Positions 22,753-34,736 of a DNA stretch of 64,000 nt are shown here, piece after piece. The notes under the pieces were generated by a model that saw only the letters and a list, made by a program, of their open reading frames with translations, searched no databases and was not told the origin of the DNA. A program made the position numbers and the translations under genes. Numbering within the stretch: position 1 is the stretch's first letter; every line of letters starts with the position of its first letter. This DNA comes from Hippopus hippopus (Eukaryota > Mollusca > Bivalvia > Cardiida > Cardiidae), in NCBI GenBank assembly GCA_946811185.2, contig OX328112.1, forward strand, positions 23,465,558-23,529,557, read 5' to 3'.

Positions 22753-22844
22753 AAGGAATCAGACGAGCCACTGAGAAGGCACTGATGCCCCTGAAAATAG
22801 TAACCTTTTCCTGTAAGCTGTGAACATGAACATTGACTGTGAAC

Positions 22845-23455
22845 ACAGCATTTACAAAAACATCTGACCATGCCTTGACCTTGACTTTTGACCTACGGAT
22901 GAGGACATATTGTTTATATGCCGTTGACAATTCTGTAGAGTTATACTGAAATTCATTCATAATTAAAAATAAAGTAACAGGCCCCATATATTAAACAGTA
23001 CTGCCAGAAAACATATTTGACTTTGCTGAGACCTTGACCTTTATCTATTGATATGACATTTGCATGACACATCATCCTGATGTGGTGAACATTTATGCAG
23101 AATTATTTGAAATTAAGTCATAAGGAAAAAAAATTATGACCCAGTCATGACAACAAACATTTGACCTTTCTGTGACCTTTGACAAATAGATGTGGTTCTT
23201 GCGTGCACCACATTGTCTTTATGTAGTTGACCATTCTGCAGCTATATTACAATTCATTCATAATGAAAAATGTTACCAGTCCAAACATGAACATAACCAC
23301 CCCAAAATTTCCCTTCTTAATGATATTTAACCTTGCTTTGACCTTGACCTTTGACCTTCTGGTATGGTTCTTAGGAACAACACTTTGTTTACATGTGCTT
23401 GACCATTCTACAAAAGTTATACTGAAATTCATTGATAATTAAAAAAGCTATACTC
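22845..23455. repeat. ~150-170-bp imperfect repeats with CCTTGACCTTTGACC
   Basis: CTTGACCTTGACCTTTGACC-like blocks at about 22872, 23028, 23165 and 23337, each followed by CATTCTGnAG and CAATTCATTCATAATnAAAA. Confidence 0.65.
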
Positions 23456-23553
23456 AAGACACAAAAGAAGAAATTCTTCCTTTTTTTCCCACTGTATTTT
23501 CAAATGTTCAACACCTACAGGAAAAGAGTTGGCTAATTATCACACAAGTTACT

Positions 23554-23746
23554 TTAACTCTTTACCAAACGACAAAATTTTAGACTGGTCCAAATTGAAA
23601 GCACTTGCAGATGACAAAATAAACATAACTCAAAAATTGAAATTTGTTTCCAGCATGGTAGAAAACATTTTCTCCTTTTCCCACAATGTTTTCAAAAGGC
23701 TTCTATCTCAGGGTCGTAGAAACCAGGGAGTTTGGAAAAGGGTTAA
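23554..23746 (+). mobile_element. Family A MITE with collapsed hairpin
   Basis: Left end as usual, but GAAAACATTTTCTCCTTTTC shows that most of one arm and the centre are deleted. Confidence 0.85.
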
Positions 23747-23827
23747 GAACCATACAAAAAGGAAAACAACAGAACAAATGGAAGACTATTTAAAGGCAAG
23801 GAGTAATCTGTTTGGGATGGTTTTCAA

Positions 23828-24492
23828 TTAACCCTGTACCACACAATCCCAAATTTCATCAATCCCCGAAGAAGAAGGCTTTTGAAAACTTTGTGGGAAA
23901 AGGAAAACATGCTGTTGAACAGCATTTTCTCCTTTTCCCATAGTGTTTTTTACACCATCAAAGGCAGAATGCCATCATTTGAGCTTCATTTAATATGTCG
24001 TCTGCAATTACTTTCAATTTAGTCGAGTCAAAACTTTTGTTGTTTCAGAGGTATTTTAACCCTTTACGTCACCATCCCGACTTTTAACAACCCCAAGAAA
24101 GAAAGCTTTTGAAAACATTGAGAGAAAAGAAGAAAATGCTGGTAACCAGCATTTTCTTTTTTTTCCCACTATGTTTTCTAAAATGTCACAACATTTCAGT
24201 ATATTTGTACTACTTTCAATTTTGTCTTCTGCAAATGCTTTGAACTGAAATAATCTTAAATTGTTTGTTTAGGAAAGGGTCACCAAATCCTTACCAAATG
24301 ACAACATTTTAGACTCCAAACTGAAAGCATTTGCAGGTAACAAATCAAAAGGGGTGCAAATGATGCAACTTTTGGAAACACTCTGGGAAAAGGAGATGCT
24401 GGTTACCAGCATTTTCTACTTTTCCAACAATGTTTTCAAAGGCCCTTGTACACGGAGATGTTAAAAACTGGGATTTTGTGGTAAAGGGTTAA
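23828..24492. mobile_element. Three consecutive family A copies
   Basis: Minus 23828-24059, minus 24056-24282 and plus 24284-24492, touching at or near TTAA. Confidence 0.75.
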
Positions 24493-24659
24493 GCCAATTT
24501 CAACTTATTTTCTGTTTGATTACTGCAAGCCTAAAAGTAAGAGCCTCACATGCTGGTATCAATGCTTGATTGCAGCTACTTTCTCACTGAAAATTCAATC
24601 ATAAAGGGGCATAACTGTGCCAACAATATCTATTGGGTTGCCTGTCCTTCTGGTATGAT

Positions 24660-24985
24660 TTACTGCCTTTTGAAGATATTGTACGGAAGCCTCTGGTTGT
24701 GAGCATTTTTCATTCTTCTACCCTTTTTAAACACATGCCCATTATTTGAATCACATCTAATTTGTCTGTCAGAAATACTTTCAACAAATTTTCCAATTTT
24801 GTCATCTGGGTGCAGTTTTACCACCCATTCTAAAAACATTTTTAGCCCCATTCTCACATTCTCATCATTTTTTTTTTTGAAAGTTGAAAGTAACACAACT
24901 TCTGATTTAGCCAATCAGAAGTTGTGCTACTTTCTAATTCTAGAAATAGACTAAGAATGCAATTAAGAATAGTTGGTAAATATAG
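24660..24985. mobile_element. Decayed family A and family F remnants
   Basis: 24660-24800 keeps TACCCTTTTTAAACACATGC-like blocks only. 24878-24985 has the family F palindrome GTAACACAACTTCTGATT. Confidence 0.5.
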
Positions 24986-25216
24986 ACCTTAGTAAAGTGT
25001 TGAAGCCAAAGGGGTGGAAAACATTACGGGAAAAGGATATGTTACGAGCCAGCTTTTTTTCTGTCTATTAAAACATACTTTTGAAAGATTTTTCCCAAAA
25101 GCAATTTGCACTAGAAGTTGTGCAGTACAGGGTTAAATGATTGAAGAAGAAAAAAAAACACCACCCACACAGAGCATGACTTTTTTTCCACACAAACCCC
25201 CCTCCAGGGACATTTT

Positions 25217-25265
25217 TTAACTCTTTACCAAATGATAAGATCTTAGACTTGTCCAAATTGAAAGC
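25217..25265 (+). mobile_element. Family A left-end stub
   Basis: TTAACTCTTTACCAAATGAT to AATTGAAAGC, cut by the CAAGAG element that follows. Confidence 0.7.
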
Positions 25266-25284
25266 AAGTCAGCTATACAACTAT

Positions 25285-25860
25285 AACAAGAGGGCCAAGA
25301 TGGCCCTGGATTGCTCACCTGAATATTTGAGTAGACCATAGCCAGTTTTTTTTTTTGTTATCCAAAACTTTTTCTTCACTAACTTCAATAAAAGAACAAG
25401 AGCACCGCATGCGGGTGCCAACAATTGGCTGTTGGGTGCTGGATATTAAGTTAAAATTGTAATTCAAAAAAGGAGCATAATTTGGCACCAAAGGATCATT
25501 TCTGTGAAATTATTTCAAAATCTGACCAGTGGTTTCATAGAAGAAGAGATTTTAAGAATTTCTTCATGGTCGTATCGTGCAAATAGCCCCCCACCATCAC
25601 AGCCTTGTTTCTTGACGGATCAAAATTTCGCTAACAGTTTTTCAAAAGGGGCATCTAAGGGACATTTCTGTGAAATTATTTCAAAATCTGACGAATGGTT
25701 TAAGAGAAAAAGAATTTCAAAGAATTTCTTAAAGTCAATACAGTGCAAAGAGCCCCCCCCCCCCCATGGCCATGTTTTTCGATGGATCAAAATTTTGCGT
25801 GCAATTTTTGAAAAGGTTGAAATGAGCCTGATTTGCATAAGTCACTGACTTAATTTGTGT
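25285..25860 (+). mobile_element. CAAGAG-type element remnant(s)
   Basis: AACAAGAGGGCCAAGATGGC start with a CTCACCTGA stem; a second start AACAAGAGCACCGCATGCGG at 25393 is nested. Two ~166-bp repeats begin CATTTCTGTGAAATTATTTC at 25497 and 25663. No 3' end seen. Confidence 0.6.
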
Positions 25861-26049
25861 ATAAGCAAACATCTTGTACCTTATCAATGACATCTTGTTC
25901 AGTCTTTGACTTTGTAAGTCGACACTGTTCAATCTCGGGTGGTACAGATTTTGTAGTTCATGTCAACATTGTCATATTTTAACAGAACTACGATTTCTTA
26001 AAGAAAGAAATTGCTACTGTGGTGCAGTATTTGGGGAGGGTTTTTTTTA

Positions 26050-26212
26050 TTTAAGGAATGAAGAGAACTTTTTTGTTTTCATGGGGAGGTATGAAAAAAA
26101 AAACCCAAAACTGTATGAAACTGCAAAGCAGTTTCATACTAAAGAGATAGTAGGCTTTTTTTTTCATACCTCCATGAAAACAAAAAAATATTCTCTTCAT
26201 TCCTTATAATTC
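26050..26212. mobile_element. Palindromic MITE, ~160 bp
   Basis: TTTAAGGAATGAAGAGAACT and its inverse at about 26190-26212, with TGAAACTGC-AAAGCAGTTTCA at the centre. 26213-26725 is AT-rich and unclassified. Confidence 0.75.
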
Positions 26213-26725
26213 AATATCACAGACAAAAAATATGCACTTAAATAATACTAACTGCTTTCTTTTGTAAATCCAACATTGCATATTTATTTAATGTCCATTT
26301 CAGTCATATTTCATAGCGCAGTAAAACTGCTCGTTCATGACATCAAAATGATGTAAATTCGTGACGTCATTATAGTACTGAACATTGGCAGATTAAGTAG
26401 ATTTATTATTAGAAGTTCAATATGCTAGAATTAAGTTGAAAATAAGATTATTAGAACCCAGCAAAGTAACAATGAGTTTTCAGCTCTCTCTTTGAATTTA
26501 CTGTTGGATATTTTTTTTTCAATATTCAGAGAAAATAAATTAAACTATCAATTTGAACTTCAGACTTGATATAGATCTAAAATCAGAAAGAAAACAATAT
26601 GAAATCTCGTATACATGTTTTTTTACATTAGTTTGACTGCAAAAGTAGTTCCGGCACTACTTAATTTTTTTTTTGTCATGGAGCTATGAAAAAATTTGTT
26701 CGGCCAATCAGAACTCGCCAGTGTT

Positions 26726-26780
26726 CATGAACTAGAGGCCCTTGAGGGCCTGAAATCGCTCTACTGGCAGTGATTTTGCT
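26726..26780 (+). mobile_element. 5' fragment of a CTAGAG element
   Basis: AACTAGAGGCCCTTGAGGGC plus CTCTACTGGC; nothing else of the element follows. 26781-27055 unclassified. Confidence 0.5.
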
Positions 26781-27059
26781 TTTATGCTAACAAACATTAT
26801 GAATTCATGATGCAAAAAGAAAAAAAGACAAAAAACACAAAACTGTGTTCTTGCAACTGGGCTTGAGCCCATTAAGACACCGTAAGTAGGCATGGTGAAT
26901 TGAACAAACAGTGAAAAAAGCATGAAGTGCAATTTCTCAAAACTAAATGTTTGGAATCCAGCCGAATTTGAAAGGGTTTCAGTACGCCCTGTATTAAACA
27001 ATCCTAGCAATTTTCAAAGAAATATGACTAATAATGTGGACTTTGTTTGGTTGCTTGTT

Positions 27060-27122
27060 ACATTGTGAAGCTCATGATCAGACTGCATGGAGCATGCAGT
27101 CTGATCTTGGATCTACACTGCT
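27060..27122. mobile_element. Family C core palindrome
   Basis: GATCAGACTGCATGGAGCAT with inverse GCAGTCTGATCTTGGATC. Confidence 0.65.
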
Positions 27123-27217
27123 TGGCACTGTGCAGGATATCTTGACCAAAACAGCTTTAGTGTTTGAAAATCTTCAGTTTTTGTACCGACTGTGAATTGC
27201 CATTTCATTAAATTTTA

Positions 27218-27474
27218 TTAACCCTTTACTAGATGCCAAACTGTGAGATTTTGTCCATATTGAAAGCATTGCTGATGACAAATTAAATGTGGCTCAAAGG
27301 ATGAATTGATCCCCCCCCCCCTCAAGTTGTAGAGTTGTTCTTTATGAAACAAGTTACAGACGACAATAAGAAAAAGAAAAATGTGGATTTCAAGCAATTT
27401 CTTTTTCAAACAGATTTTCCTCGGTGCTTCTTCTTTACTGTCATAAAGACAAGGAATGGTTTGGTAAAGGGTCA
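27218..27474 (+). mobile_element. Family A MITE, hairpin destroyed
   Basis: TTAACCCTTTACTAGATGCC start and TTTGGTAAAGGGTCAA end, but the core is rearranged and holds a C-run at 27311. Confidence 0.65.
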
Positions 27475-27509
27475 AAAGTTTGTTTGTATGGTCTCTTACA
27501 TCGCTTTCA

Positions 27510-27768
27510 AAATTTCAATCATATCATGGAAGCCAGTGCACCTATCAATGTATTCCTTCAGTTTCTTTAGCAAGTACTTTGCACAACATTCCTTTGAAGC
27601 AACTGGCTGCACTTGATTTTAAACACGTTCACAGGTAGGAGAGGTATGAGTCCTGTCACAACCACTATTATTAATCCTTGGACAGAATTTGGCCTAGCTG
27701 AGAAGCAAAACCAGCAACCCGAAGGCTTCAAGGTCCATACACTTCCAACTGAGCTACCATATTCTGCA
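27510..27768 (-). mobile_element. SINE, diverged, tail lost
   Basis: CCAGTGCACCTATCAATG body and reversed tRNA head (AAGCAAAACCAGCAACCCGA..CAACTGAGCTACCA). Confidence 0.65.
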
Positions 27769-27774
27769 ATCTAG

Positions 27775-27976
27775 GCGTACCTCTTAAAGCACCTTCACTA
27801 ATATAGATGCCTTTGATGCCTTCTTTTAGAATGAAAATGTCAAGTGGGTTTACTTGGCGCTTAAGGGGTTGAAAGAAATTCATAGCAAAAAGATGCCTTT
27901 GATGCCTTCTTTTAGAATGGAAATGTCAAATGGGTCTACTTGGCGCTTAAAGGGTTGAAAGAAATTCATAGCAACA
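27775..27976. repeat. 86-bp tandem duplication in a family C remnant
   Basis: Units 27805-27890 and 27891-27976 start AGATGCCTTTGATGCCTTCT and end in TACTTGGCGCTTAAAGGGTT + GAAAGAAATTCATAGC. Confidence 0.8.
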
Positions 27977-28037
27977 AGATGATAATGCTTTATCAAATTA
28001 ACTATGCTATCATATTATCAACAAGTCTGACTTCCTT

Positions 28038-28731
28038 TGAACCCTTTACCAGACAACAAAATTTTAGACTAGTCCAAATTAAAAGCAGTTGCAGATGACA
28101 AAATGAATGTGACTGAAAGATTGAAATTTGTTTAGGGAAGGATAGAAAACATTGTGGGAAAAGGAGAAAATGCTGGTCACCAGTATTTTCTTCTCTTCCA
28201 AAATTTTTTCAAAGGACTTCTTTCCCAGATTCGTTAAAAGTCTGCATTGTGCGGTAAAGGGTTAACCCCGTACCAAACGACAAAACATTAAACATGTCCG
28301 AATTCCAGGCTCCTGCAGACAACACCATTAAACATGGCTTTAATGAAGGGACTTTTCTTTAGTAGGGCAGAAAACATTGTAGGAAAATGAGGAAATGCTG
28401 ATTACCAGCATTTTCTCCATTTTCCACAGTGTTTTTAAACACCTTTTTCTATACAGTTTGAACATGACCTTGTTTGTTAAAGGATGAAGCTTCCCATATT
28501 TCTCTAACCCTTCACCACACAATCTCAAGTTTCAACGAACCTGTGGAGGAAGCTTCTGAAAATATTTTGGGAAAAGGAGAAAATGCTGGTAACCAGCATT
28601 TTCTCCTTTTCCTAAAATGTTTTCTACCCTTTCCGCGAAAAATTCAAAAGTTTTAGCCAAATTTGATTTGTCGTCGGCAAATGCTTTCATTTCTGACAGG
28701 TCTATAATATTGCCGTTTGGTAAAGAGTTAA
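28038..28731. mobile_element. Three family A copies
   Basis: Plus 28038-28265 and plus 28262-28486 share TTAA; minus 28504-28731 follows with a complete right and left end. 28732-29470 holds only decayed scraps (e.g. 28780-28855) and a GTTGCCATGGCAAC block near 29010. Confidence 0.8.
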
Positions 28732-29473
28732 CCCATAACCTCTGGCAGATGAGTTTTTATTCCTGCAACAGACAGCTTTTCAAAACATTGGTGCCAATGG
28801 AGAAATTGCCTAAAATAAACAATTTCTACTCTTGCTACAATGTTATGACATTTCATTCATGTGTTAAAACCATAAATCTTATTAAAAATCCTCACTTCAA
28901 AAAGATATTTTCAAATCCATCTGCTGCCAGTTTTGGTTTCAGGAGGTAATACGTTAATATGGAATCCAATATAATAGATACCACGGCAACCAACTTTAAG
29001 GCAACCTGATTGCCATGGCAACAATAAACTCCAATCAGTTTGTCGCAGGAATTTCTGAAGACAGGAGGGTATTTTATTGACACTGACATTTTGTAATTGA
29101 AATCATGGCCGCATTCATGACCAACAGGGAAATGGACAACATGTAATCTCATAACGAGGCACTTCTAGTATATTTGATACAAAATTGTGAAAGATGGTAG
29201 GAATGACAAACTTCCCCTATTCTGTCAATATTCTCTATTTACTGCAATGTTTTCCTGGCCATCGTTTAGTTGAAGACTGATAGAATGATCTTTAATGCTT
29301 CTTTCAACAATATTTTTAATAACAACCCAAATATGTGTTGCCAGAATTTCACAAGCACTATACCACAGCTTTACAGTGCATTGCTGAATGGCAATCCAAT
29401 ATGCCCATAAAACTTGTATGATATTTGCTATACCAACTACCAAACCAATACAAAAGAGCTATGATGACCCTGT

Positions 29474-29834
29474 TATATTATATTTCATGTGTCTATTTTT
29501 AGAAATGTTATGGGTAAAGAAATGTCGTAATTTAAGCTGGGGGGAATTATTTCCCCGTCACAGTGAATATTTTCCTCCTGCCGAAAATCTGGAACTACTT
29601 TTTTAAGTTTTTAAGTTTTAAAAGTGGCATTCGTTGACAAAATAATCAGAGGAAATATAATATATAATTTATTTCATCAGCTTGTGGTTAATATGGGGAA
29701 ACATTTGCCTCAAAAGGGAAAGGTCCGCGAAAATAACTCATGCCTTACGGCACTCGTTATTTTCGCATACCTTTCCCTTTTTCGGCAAATATTTCCCCAT
29801 ATTAACCACAAGCTGATGAAATAAACTCTATTTG
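29474..29834 (+). mobile_element. Family D hairpin MITE
   Basis: Nearly the same sequence as 21834-22206, with the long palindrome CATCAGCTTGTGGTTAATAT at 29676-29820. Confidence 0.88.
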
Positions 29835-29835
29835 T

Positions 29836-30872
29836 TCCACTGTCTAACAAATACAGACCATACATACCAAACTTTACAACTCTAGGCCAAAATGGTTTCA
29901 AATAAGATGAAGCTATGTGCTGAATTTGGTTGCCAAGGATTTATGGCTAGGAGCAAGACAGTTTTTGAAATTTTCACTCTACAAGCAATTGTTAAATTTA
30001 TGACACATGGGGTGGGGCAAATTTTGACAACAGAGCTTTAAATTGAACAATTTTGAAAGACTCCTATTAGATGGTAACACACAATATTACAGCTGCAGCT
30101 CATGATCAAGAACAAGAAGATTTCAAACATTTTCTCTATAGAAGCCTATGTAAAAACTTGTGACTGCTCAGGCAGGGCCAATTTTAACCCAAAAGCAATA
30201 ATTTGCTAATTTGGGGCAGAAGTCCACTAGATTAATATACATGCAAAATTTAGTAGCCACTATGTCTTATGGTAAGGAATGAAAAGATTTTTTTTCATTA
30301 TATAAGCCTATGTAAAGCTTGCGACTGCTGGGGCAAAACCAAATTTGGATAATTTGGATAAACTTGGTAGAGGTCCACTTGATAAAGCTACAAGCAAAAT
30401 TTGGTATATTTAGGCCATGTGGTTAGGAACAAGAAGATTTTTTTAAAAGTTTTCACTTTATAAGCGCTTGTAAAACTTGCAACCCCTGGGCCGGGGCCAA
30501 TTTTGACTCAGGCTATAACTTGAAAAACCTTGGTACTGTGCAAGACATAAAGCTACATGCCGAATTTTGTAATTGTAGCCATAAGGGCTTGGAACAAGAA
30601 GATTTCTGAAGTTTTATTCTATAAACCCTTGTAAAACTTATAACCCCTTGGGCAGGGTCAATTTTGACCCTGCAGCTATAATTTGAAGAATCTTGTTAGA
30701 GGTCACTATAATATGAAGCTGGATGCCAAAAAATGTAGGCCTTGGCCTTATGGTTTCTGACAATAAGATTTTCAATGTTTTTTTAGTTTTGTTGCCATGG
30801 CAACCAGAGCTTTTACAAGAATCAATTTCTTTCACATAAGCTTGCTGGCCTTTGGCTACACCAGTTAAAACC
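29836..30872 (+). mobile_element. CAAGAG-type element, 5' truncated, CCACTGG group
   Basis: Internal repeats AGGAACAAGAAGATTT..CTTGTAAAACTTGCAACCCC as in 1406-2513; ends CTTGCTGGCCTTTGGCTACA with a decayed stem. Confidence 0.65.
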
Positions 30873-30875
30873 AGT

Positions 30876-31060
30876 TACCTCTTTGGTAGAAGACAAAATT
30901 TTAGTTTTGGCCAAACTGAATGCATATACAGACTGCAAACTTAATCTGTCTCAAATGATGGCCTTAGAAAACATTATTATCTGCATTTTCTTCTTCATCA
31001 ATGATGTTTCAAAAGCTGTCTTCCTCCAGATTGTAAATACAGGCGATAGTTTGGTCACTA
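30876..31060 (+). mobile_element. Family A MITE, decayed
   Basis: TTACCTCTTTGGTAGAAGAC to GATAGTTTGGTCAC, hairpin largely lost. 31061-31343 unclassified apart from a G-run at 31276. Confidence 0.6.
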
Positions 31061-31343
31061 AAAAGAAGTATCCACTTAAATTTATCAGCAATTCACAGCA
31101 CAGTATGAACATGTAATGCGATTGGACAGAAAGCAATTTGCCTGCCTATATACAATTGCTGTATTCCCTTCTATGGCCCTAATATAATCAAGTCAATTTA
31201 CAAATTATATTGGTTACACTTCAAATCCAAAGTAATTGAAACGAGATTGGAAAGCTGAGATTGGGACAGAGGAAGGGGGGGGGGCCATATAAATTGACAG
31301 TTTGATATTGGGGTCACATCTATGTCAGACATTGTAAACTCCT

Positions 31344-31919
31344 TTAACCCTGAGTCAAACAATCTCATATTATTGCATACCTAGAGATGAAGGCTATAGA
31401 AAATATTGTGGAAAAAAGTATTTTTACCGTTTCCCACAATATTTTCTATTCTATTATGATGAATTCCAAAATTTGAGCCTCATTTAACCCACTTACCAAA
31501 CAACAAAATTTTAGACTCATCCAAATTGCAGATGACAAAATAAATGTAACCGAATGATTGAAATTCATTTTTGGAAGGGTAGAAAACAATGTTGGAAAAG
31601 GAGAAAATGCTGGTTGCCAGCATTTTCTGCTTTCCCCACAATGTTTTCTTTCTCAAGGTCATTTAAAGTTGGGATTGTGTGGTATATGGTAGACTCTTTA
31701 CCACACAAACTCAAGTTTTAACAACTCTAAGGAAGAAGGCTTTTTGAAAACACAGTGGGAAAAGGAGAAAATGCTGATAATCAGCATTTTCTCCATTGCC
31801 CACAATGTTTTCTACAATTCCAGAGAGGAATTTCAGTTTTTGAGTCACATTTAATTAGTCGTCTGCAAATGCTTCCAATCTGGACAGGTCTTAAAATTTG
31901 TCGTTTGGTAGAGAGTTAA
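31344..31919. mobile_element. Three family A copies end to end
   Basis: Minus 31344-31497 (truncated), plus 31494-31692, minus 31690-31919. Confidence 0.8.
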
Positions 31920-32085
31920 ACGGTAGTCTGCAACATTTCATTGACCATTTCAATCAGAACAAGTCTAAATATGCTATAGGCATCATTAAATGCTTTGGTC
32001 AAAAATGTCGGCAAAACAACAAGCAACTTTTTCTGTCATGATGTAATAATCCTACTTTCTTAGTTTTATTTATCCCTGTATCAAA

Positions 32086-32572
32086 CAAATCCTGGCAGCC
32101 ATCATTTTCTTCATTTCTAAGACAAATCTCATCAATTTGAGTAACATTTCATAAAGTTGTCTGCAAATGCTTTCAAAATGGAAGAGTTCAGCACATTCTC
32201 CATTTCTCACAATGTTTTTAAAGATCCTTTTCATCAGGGTTGTTACTGATTGATTGATTAATTGATTGATTGGTGTTTAACACCATTTTCAACATTATTT
32301 CAGTTACTGGTATATGGTGGCAGCCAGTGCACCTATCCATGCTTTCCTGGAGTTTCTTTTATTAGTACTTTGCACAATACTCTTTCCATGCCACTGGCTG
32401 CTTTCCCACATAACCATCATTGAAACAAAGATCAGCCGTGAGAAAGGAATGAATCCTGTCGCAATGACTATCATCAATCCTTGGAAAGAAATTGGCTGAG
32501 CTGGGAATTAAACCCACAACCCCCTATTCTCAGGGTTGTTAAAACACAGGACTGTATGGTAACAGGTTAAAG
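32086..32572. mobile_element. Decayed family A copies split by a SINE
   Basis: CCCTGTATCAAACAAATCC start, two partial cores, then CATCAGGGTTGTTA | SINE | CAGGGTTGTTAAAACACAGG and GTATGGTAACAGGTTAA. Confidence 0.7.
32246..32530 (-). mobile_element. tRNA-derived SINE with 11-bp target duplication
   Basis: CTGATTGATTGATTAATTGA tail; reversed head GAGCTGGGAATTAAACCC at right, partly lost. CAGGGTTGTTA occurs at 32235-32245 and 32531-32541. Confidence 0.82.
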
Positions 32573-32707
32573 ACTTACATTCACTCCAGCTTAACCTATA
32601 AGAATATATAAGATCTATTTTGCTAAATTTGCAGGTTTTGAAACTCTTGAGTAGTTACCTCTACACCAAACTACTAGATTTTAAACCTGTCCAAATCTGA
32701 AGAAAAT

Positions 32708-33095
32708 TTAACTCTTTACCAAACAACAAAACTTTAGACTGGTCCAAATTGGAAGGAATTGCAGAAGACAAACTAAATGTTGCAGAGATTAGGAAGTTTT
32801 TGTTTGATATAGTAGAAAACATTGTGGGAATAGGAGAAAATGCTGGTTACCAGCATTTTCTCCCTTTTCCACAATTTTCTCAAAAGTCCTTTTCCTCTCA
32901 GGGTTGTTAAAACTCGAGATTATGTGGTAAAGGGTTAAATGTGGTTCAAATGCTAGGATCTGTTTTTCAAAGGAGTGAAAACATTGTGGGAAAAGAAGAA
33001 AATGCTGGTTACCAGCATTTTCTCCTTTTCCCACAAAGTTTTCAAAAGCCTGTTTCCTACAGCTAATGAAACCTTGAGATTGTATGGTGCAGAGT
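32708..33095 (+). mobile_element. Family A full copy plus 5'-truncated copy
   Basis: 32708-32938 complete; the TTAA at 32935 is also the left edge of a copy lacking its left end, to 33095. Confidence 0.85.
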
Positions 33096-33278
33096 AACAA
33101 CTCTTAAAAATCCAATTAACGAATTCTGTTACATTTCACTTTAAGAAATAAATTTACGAGCCAAGTAATGAAAATGTAGACTTCATAAAAACTAGACAAA
33201 ATGTGTGAAACTTTTGATGCATCACCTGTTGGTATAACATTTTATAGCTGAAAAGTTTCGAACTTTTTTCCCTGGATT

Positions 33279-34529
33279 TACCCTTTACCAAGCAGTCTGT
33301 TCATGGCCCAAATGAAGGAGACTATTGAACACACTGTGGGAAAAGGAGAAAATACTGGTAACCAGCATTTTCTCCTTTTTCCACAGTGTTTTCTACCCTA
33401 TCAAAGACAGAAATCATCATTTGAGCCTCATTTGAACTGTTGTCTGCAAATGCTTTCAATTCTTTCAAGGCATGTCCCAGAAGAAAAACTTATGAAAACA
33501 TTAGGGAACAAGCAGAAAATGCTGGTAACCAGCATTTTCTACCCTTTACACAATGTTTTCTACCCTTTGGAAGACAAGAATAATTATTTGAGCTAGACTT
33601 AATTTGTAGTCAGCAAATGCTTTCAATTTGGTCCAGACCAAATTTTTTCGTTTTGGTATAGAGTTGATCCTTTACGGAACAGTATTTTCAATGATCCAGA
33701 TGAAAAAGACTTTTGAAAATCTTGTAAGAAAAAGGAGAAAAGGCTGGTTACTAGTATTTTCTCCTTTATCCACAGTGTTTTCTACCCTCACAAGGATAGA
33801 AATCATCATCTGAGCAACATTTGTCATCTGCATATGCTTCAATTTGATTGAGTACGAAATTTTGTTGTTGGGTAAAGGGTTAACTCTTCACCAAACGACA
33901 AAATTTTAGGCTGGTCAAAATTCAAAGCACTAGTAGATGACAATTTAAATGTGCTCAAATGATGAAATTTGCTTTAACTCTTTACCAAACAACAAAAATT
34001 TAGACTGGTCAAAATTGAAAGCATTTGCAGACGGCAATATAAAGGTTGCACAAATTAGGAAATTTTTCTTTGGAAGGTTAGAAAACATTGTGGGAAAAGG
34101 AGAAAATGCTGGTTACCAGCATTTTCTCCTTTTCCCACAATGTTTTCAAAAGGCTTCTTCCTCAGGGTCGTTAAAAGTCAAGATTGTGTGGTAAAGGGTT
34201 AAATGGGGCAACCATCTCCTTTTCCCACTATGTTTTCAAAAGCCATTTATGTCAGGGCTGTTCTAACTCAGGATTGTGTTGTTAAGAGTTAACATCTGCA
34301 TTAACCCTTTACCACACGACAAAATTTTAGACCTGTCCAAATTAAAAGCATTTGTAGATGACAGTTTTAACGTGGCTCATATGAAATGATTTTTCTTTGA
34401 TAGGGTAGAAAACATTGTGGGAAAAGGAGAAAATGCTGGTAACCAGCATTTTCTCCTTTTCCCACAATGTTTTCAAAAGCCTTCTCTTTCAGGGGCGTTA
34501 AAAGTCGTCATTGTGTGGTAAAGGGTTAA
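33279..34529. mobile_element. Array of about seven family A units
   Basis: Three minus units (33279-33475, 33476-33667, 33664-33883), a plus left-end stub to 33977, full plus 33974-34202, right-end stub to 34292, and full plus 34301-34529. Most junctions share TTAA; this array ends 93 bp from exon 18. Confidence 0.85.
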
Positions 34530-34621
34530 ACATCCAACAGCAATCATCTATAGGTCCGACGTGACCTGTTGTCTGTGGTACAGTCACTTGGGATACACAG
34601 AGCACCAGTTAAAACACTTAC

Positions 34622-34736
34622 CTTGCTGCCACTGCTACTACTGCTATCACTGGTTCCTGTCGTAGCTGTAGAATTCATACTACTTAGAGAACCACGACGA
34701 TCCATCGGTAATTCATCATAGTCTCCCTCCAGGTCC
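34622..34736 (-). CDS. trio: trio exon 18: Ser-rich linker after PH1
   Basis: 115 nt; one base completes Arg, then 38 residues [20 protein letters not shown] to [10 protein letters not shown], ending at a codon boundary. Low conservation is expected for the PH1-SH3 linker; support comes from phase agreement, acceptor ctttAG and donor AAG|GTAAGT. No later exon is recognised in the remaining 34.6 kb. Confidence 0.85.
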
